DNA from: Friedmanniella sp.
GTDB lineage: Bacteria > Actinomycetota > Actinomycetes > Propionibacteriales > Propionibacteriaceae
DNA length: 16,037 nt
NCBI GenBank assembly: GCA_025964935.1
Contig: JAOPXW010000102.1
Location: 1-16,037, forward strand
Direction of reading: 5' to 3'
The notes under the pieces: generated by a model
The model's input: only the letters and a program-made list of their open reading frames with translations
What the model was told of the DNA's origin: nothing
The model's database searches: none
Position numbers and translations under genes: made by a program
Part shown: piece by piece, positions 14,071 to 16,037 of the stretch
Layout: every line of letters begins with the position of its first letter
How positions within the stretch are numbered: the first letter of the stretch is position 1

Positions 14071-14200
14071 CTCCCCCTCTGTCACCGGGTGGCTCCAGAG
14101 TTGCCATGGCGACGCGGTCTGGGTGCCTGAGAGGTTCCGGGGATGTTGCCCCTTCGGCGCCACCGGTGCATCACTGCGACCGACGGACTCTCCCGCGCTG
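14071..14200 (-). ncRNA. Glycine riboswitch (gcvT element), one full aptamer with a 3' remnant
   Basis: Read on the minus strand, the region holds the glycine aptamer consensus in order: GGGAGAGTCC (14194-14185), a P2/P3 stem, GCGCCGAAGGGGCAA followed by a CCCC arm (about 14160-14140), CCTCTCAGGCAC (14134-14123), then CTCTGGAG (14100-14093) and GACAGAGGGGGAG (14083-14071). Glycine binding would control the gcvP gene 55 bases downstream. Only one GCGCCGAAGG/CTCTCAGG core is present; the 3' CTCTG...CAGAG helix (14100-14096 with 14081-14077) resembles the ghost aptamer of singlet glycine riboswitches. The downstream region contains a CCGC-CTCA-GCGG hairpin (14063-14052) and an anti-ribosome-site-like CCTCCT, so translational control is possible. 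Ends are approximate. Confidence 0.9.
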
Positions 14201-14216
14201 CTGTACGGCAGGGTCG

Positions 14217-14222
14217 AGACTA
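14217..14222 (-). promoter_or_regulatory. Probable -10 element of the riboswitch-gcvP transcript
   Basis: TAGTCT on the minus strand predicts a start near 14210, about 15 bases before the aptamer. No clear -35. It lies between the upstream MerR gene stop (14275) and the riboswitch. Confidence 0.4.
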
Positions 14223-14274
14223 CTCCACGCTCCCGGCGGCCCGCACGTCACGAGCGACCCGGCAGCGGGGTGGA

Positions 14275-14874
14275 TCAGCTGGCCTCGCGGGCCCGGCGGC
14301 GGCGGGACAGCTCGTCCCCGGTGACCTCGACCTCGACCTCGGCGACGGCCTCGGCCCGCTCGGCCGGGAGCTCGGACAGGGTGCCCTCGATCGAGCGCCA
14401 GACCCCGCCCAGCGCGATGCCGAAGACTCCCTGGCCCCCCCGGACGAGGTCGATGACCTGGTCGTCGGAGGTGCACTCGAAGACGGAGACCCCGTCGCTC
14501 ATCAGGGTGACCTGGGTCAGGTCCTGCACGCCGCGGGCCCGCAGGTGCTCGATGGCGGTGCGGATCTGCTGCAGCGAGATGCCGGCGTCGATCAGCCGCT
14601 TGATGACCTTGAGGATCAGGATGTCCCGGAAGCTGTAGAGCCGCTGGGAGCCGGAGCCGGAGGCCCCGCGAACCTCGGGAACGACGAGGCCGGTACGGGC
14701 CCAGTAGTCCAGCTGGCGGTAGGTGATGCCGGCCGCGCTGCACGCGATCGGACCGCGGAAGCCCAGGTCGACGGGAAGCGGGGAGAAGTCGCCCTCGAAG
14801 AGCAGGTCCTGGGTCTCACCCAGGGCGGGCTCGGCCGGACCCGTCGTCGCGGCCGGTAGATCGGTGCTGCTCAC
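14275..14874 (-). CDS. MerR-family transcriptional regulator (Rv1830-like)
   Basis: 199 residues. The MerR helix-turn-helix and wing occupy about 42-112: ACSAAGITYRQLDYWARTGLVVPEVRGA, then SQRLYSFRDILILKVIKRLIDAGISLQQIRTAIEHLRARG. The C-terminal part (about 120-165, TLMSDGVSVFECTSDDQVIDLVRGGQGVFGIALGGVW) is not a metal-binding tail; it matches the conserved part of the actinobacterial Rv1830-type family. The position between the bifunctional nuclease and gcvP is the same as in M. tuberculosis. GTG 14874 has a good ribosome site, GGAGG with four bases between. The promoter upstream carries a dyad in its spacer, suggesting autoregulation. Target genes are not established from sequence; links to growth or cell division regulation are only family inference. 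Confidence 0.93.
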   Translation of the reverse strand: MSSTDLPAATTGPAEPALGETQDLLFEGDFSPLPVDLGFRGPIACSAAGITYRQLDYWARTGLVVPEVRGASGSGSQRLYSFRDILILKVIKRLIDAGISLQQIRTAIEHLRARGVQDLTQVTLMSDGVSVFECTSDDQVIDLVRGGQGVFGIALGGVWRSIEGTLSELPAERAEAVAEVEVEVTGDELSRRRRAREAS

Positions 14875-14970
14875 GTTGCCTCCGATGAGAAACCTGCGGA
14901 ACTGCGATCGGGAAGAGGAAACCCACCCGAGTTCCCTGCACGTAATTCCACGGTCGGCATTACCTGATGA

Positions 14971-15000
14971 ACGCTACGACCCCCCACGAAGGAGGGTCAA
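14971..15000 (-). promoter_or_regulatory. Promoter of the MerR gene with a dyad in the -35/-10 spacer
   Basis: On the minus strand TTGACC (15000-14995) and TAGCGT (14976-14971) are 18 bp apart. Between and overlapping them an 8-pair dyad (one G-T) runs GACCCTCC (14998-14991), TTCGT, GGGGGGTC (14985-14978). MerR proteins bind dyads in exactly this position. The predicted start near 14964 gives a leader of about 90 bases. An alternative reading is a terminator hairpin of the upstream nuclease gene. The rest of the 14875-15130 gap shows nothing else I can call. Confidence 0.5.
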
Positions 15001-15130
15001 CGACACGCCGCGAACCCGCACGACCAATGTCGAACCCTCTACTACAACCTCAGACCGCCCGGCGCGTCCCCGACGCCCCCGCCGCCGGAACCCGGCTGAC
15101 CGCCAGGGCTCGTGATCAACGGCGCGCTGA

Positions 15131-15610
15131 CTAGGCCTTCGGCTCCTCGCCGGTGACGAAGTCGTCGGGATTGACCTGGTCCAGGAACTCCCGGAACTTT
15201 TCGACCTCGTCCTCCTCCGCCTCGGGGATCTCGATGCCGGCCTCGTCGAGCACGTCCTCGGCGCAGTAGATCTCGGAGCCGATCCGCAGGGCGAGGGCGA
15301 TCGCGTCGGAAGGGCGGGCGCTGACCTCGATCCCGTCCACCAGCAGGACCGCGTAGAAGGTGCCGCCCGCGAGCTTGGTGATGTGCACCTCGCTCAGCCG
15401 GTGGCCCAGGGTGGTGAGGGTGTCGACCATCAGGTCATGGGTCAGCGGCCGGGGGGGCACGACGCCCTCCTGGGCGTTGGCGATCGCCGAGGCCTCGTTG
15501 GCCCCGATCCAGATCGGAAGGTAGCGGGTCCCGCCCACCTCGCGCAGCAGCACCATGGGGGCGTTGGACGGCATCTCGACCCGGACACCGACCACATCGA
15601 GTTCACGCAT
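15131..15610 (-). CDS. Bifunctional nuclease family protein (DUF151/BFN)
   Basis: 159 residues, usual for the actinobacterial form. The DUF151 domain fills about 1-130: MRELDVVGVRVEMPSNAPMVLLRE, then YLPIWIGANEASAIANAQEG, RPLTHDL, and the signature ARPSDAIALALRIGSEIYCAEDVLDEAGI. An acidic tail, EAEEDEVEKFREFLDQVNPDDF, follows. The name comes from plant BFN proteins with RNase and DNase activity; activity of bacterial members is little tested, so a nuclease role is only family inference. It lies between ftsR and the Rv1830-like regulator, the conserved actinobacterial order. The start is fixed by TAGGGT-N6-ATG, giving it its own leaderless transcript. Confidence 0.94.
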   Translation of the reverse strand: MRELDVVGVRVEMPSNAPMVLLREVGGTRYLPIWIGANEASAIANAQEGVVPPRPLTHDLMVDTLTTLGHRLSEVHITKLAGGTFYAVLLVDGIEVSARPSDAIALALRIGSEIYCAEDVLDEAGIEIPEAEEDEVEKFREFLDQVNPDDFVTGEEPKA

Positions 15611-15616
15611 GACTCC

Positions 15617-15622
15617 ACCCTA
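15617..15622 (-). promoter_or_regulatory. -10 element of the bifunctional nuclease gene, leaderless start
   Basis: On the minus strand TAGGGT, six bases (ggagtc), then ATG 15610. GGAG in the gap is too close to the start to act as a ribosome site. Confidence 0.55.
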
Positions 15623-15642
15623 CTTCGGGGCCGGCACGCCCT

Positions 15643-15665
15643 GGGCCCCTCCCTGGAGGGCGCCC
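15643..15665. terminator. GC-rich hairpin after ftsR
   Basis: GGGC (15643-15646) with GCCC (15662-15665) outside, and CCTC with GAGG inside, loop CCTG. An alternative fold pairs CGCCCT (15637-15642) with AGGGCG (15657-15662). It sits just beyond the ftsR stop and before the nuclease promoter; no T-run. Confidence 0.4.
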
Positions 15666-15679
15666 GTACGCGGTGGGTC

Positions 15680-16037
15680 TCAGCCCTCCATGGCCGTGCG
15701 GACCAGCGCGGCGTGGAAGCTGATCACCAGCTGGGTGACCTCGCCGGTGACGTCGCGGTTGCCGCTCGAGCGGCGTACGTGGGGGGCGATGGCCTGCTCG
15801 ACCAGCCCGACCTCGCGGTCGGCCGACATCTTGAAGGCCCGGAGGTGGCGGCCGTCGATGCCGTACTCCGCCATCCGCTTGGCCGCGATCGCCAGGGTCA
15901 GGGCGTCGCGACCGTAGAAGGCGGTGCCGCGGCGGGGCAGCACGATCTGGGTCCGCTCCAGCTCGAGCAGGGCGGCCTCGGTGAGCCCGCTCGCCTCCAG
16001 CAGGTCGGCCCGCGACAGCCGCAGCGGCTGCTTGGGC
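15680..16037 (-). CDS. ftsR: MerR-family regulator FtsR (Rv1828-like), C-terminal part, cut by window edge
   Basis: The minus-strand frame is open from the window edge to TGA 15682-15680, about 118 codons; the N-terminal helix-turn-helix lies outside the window. Visible sequence includes KQPLRLSRADLLEASGLTEAALLELE, LPRRGTAFYGRDALTLAIAAKRMAEYGIDGRHLRAFKMSADREVGLVEQAIAPHVRRS and a final helix ending HAALVRTAMEG. This matches the C-terminal effector domain of the Rv1828/FtsR group, which in Corynebacterium glutamicum activates ftsZ. The assignment rests on sequence pattern plus position directly upstream of the bifunctional nuclease gene. There is no sign of frameshift. The first ATG in the visible part (15943) is internal and not the start. 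Confidence 0.88.
   Translation of the reverse strand, partial: PKQPLRLSRADLLEASGLTEAALLELERTQIVLPRRGTAFYGRDALTLAIAAKRMAEYGIDGRHLRAFKMSADREVGLVEQAIAPHVRRSSGNRDVTGEVTQLVISFHAALVRTAMEG

Noticed and set aside
14017..14163. N-terminal extension of gcvP to 14163
   Set aside because: The 49 extra codons run through the glycine riboswitch and its platform; ATG 14016 has a ribosome site and is where P-protein homology begins.

Overview
The window is high-GC actinobacterial chromosome with ordinary core and near-core content. The evidence is the strong G/C third-position bias, the many GTG starts, and the right-hand gene order. That order, on the minus strand, is ftsR-type MerR, then bifunctional nuclease (DUF151), then a second MerR regulator, then gcvP. 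It matches the conserved actinobacterial block known in Mycobacterium tuberculosis as Rv1828-Rv1829-Rv1830-Rv1832. I cannot name the genus. I see no mobile element, tRNA, rRNA or CRISPR array.

Layout, left to right. (1) 1-396, minus: 5' part of a secreted protein gene, cut by the window edge. (2) 642-2761, plus: two-component pair of a multi-pass membrane histidine kinase and a NarL-type response regulator, translationally coupled. (3) 2894-3433, minus: conserved actinobacterial protein of unknown function. (4) 3665-4204, plus: DinB/DUF664-type putative metal-dependent enzyme. (5) 4295-5339, plus: sulfur-amino-acid unit made of a 22-residue leader peptide, a cysteine dioxygenase and an overlapping rhodanese. 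(6) 5518-6906, plus: MFS exporter. (7) 6993-7190, plus: small DUF2945 protein. (8) 7246-8480, minus: YciO-family protein overlapping a SAM methyltransferase. (9) 8562-9782, plus: pyrophosphate-type phosphofructokinase, divergent from yciO. (10) 9873-10952, minus: SLC13/ArsB-like membrane transporter. (11) 11089-16037, minus: gcvP behind a glycine riboswitch, MerR regulator, bifunctional nuclease and the C-terminal part of FtsR.

Regulation is the most informative part. At seven starts the sequence is TANNNT, exactly six bases, then ATG or GTG, which puts the predicted +1 on the first base of the start codon (leaderless mRNA). One of these starts is the short leader peptide, with an HVDL motif and one Cys codon, upstream of cysteine dioxygenase; the likely reading is cysteine- or sulfur-responsive cis control of cysteine breakdown. 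gcvP is preceded by one complete glycine aptamer followed by a short remnant helix, resembling a singlet riboswitch with a ghost aptamer. The second MerR gene has a TTGACC-18-TAGCGT promoter whose spacer holds a dyad, where MerR proteins usually bind.

Several intergenic gaps hold strong inverted repeats: a three-way-junction-like set between pfp and the transporter, a perfect 14-bp inverted repeat beside a 15-bp palindrome after gcvP, and hairpins after the DUF2945 and ftsR genes. I do not find convincing evidence for a wholly new multi-gene system. The leader peptide unit and the riboswitch architecture are the best leads.
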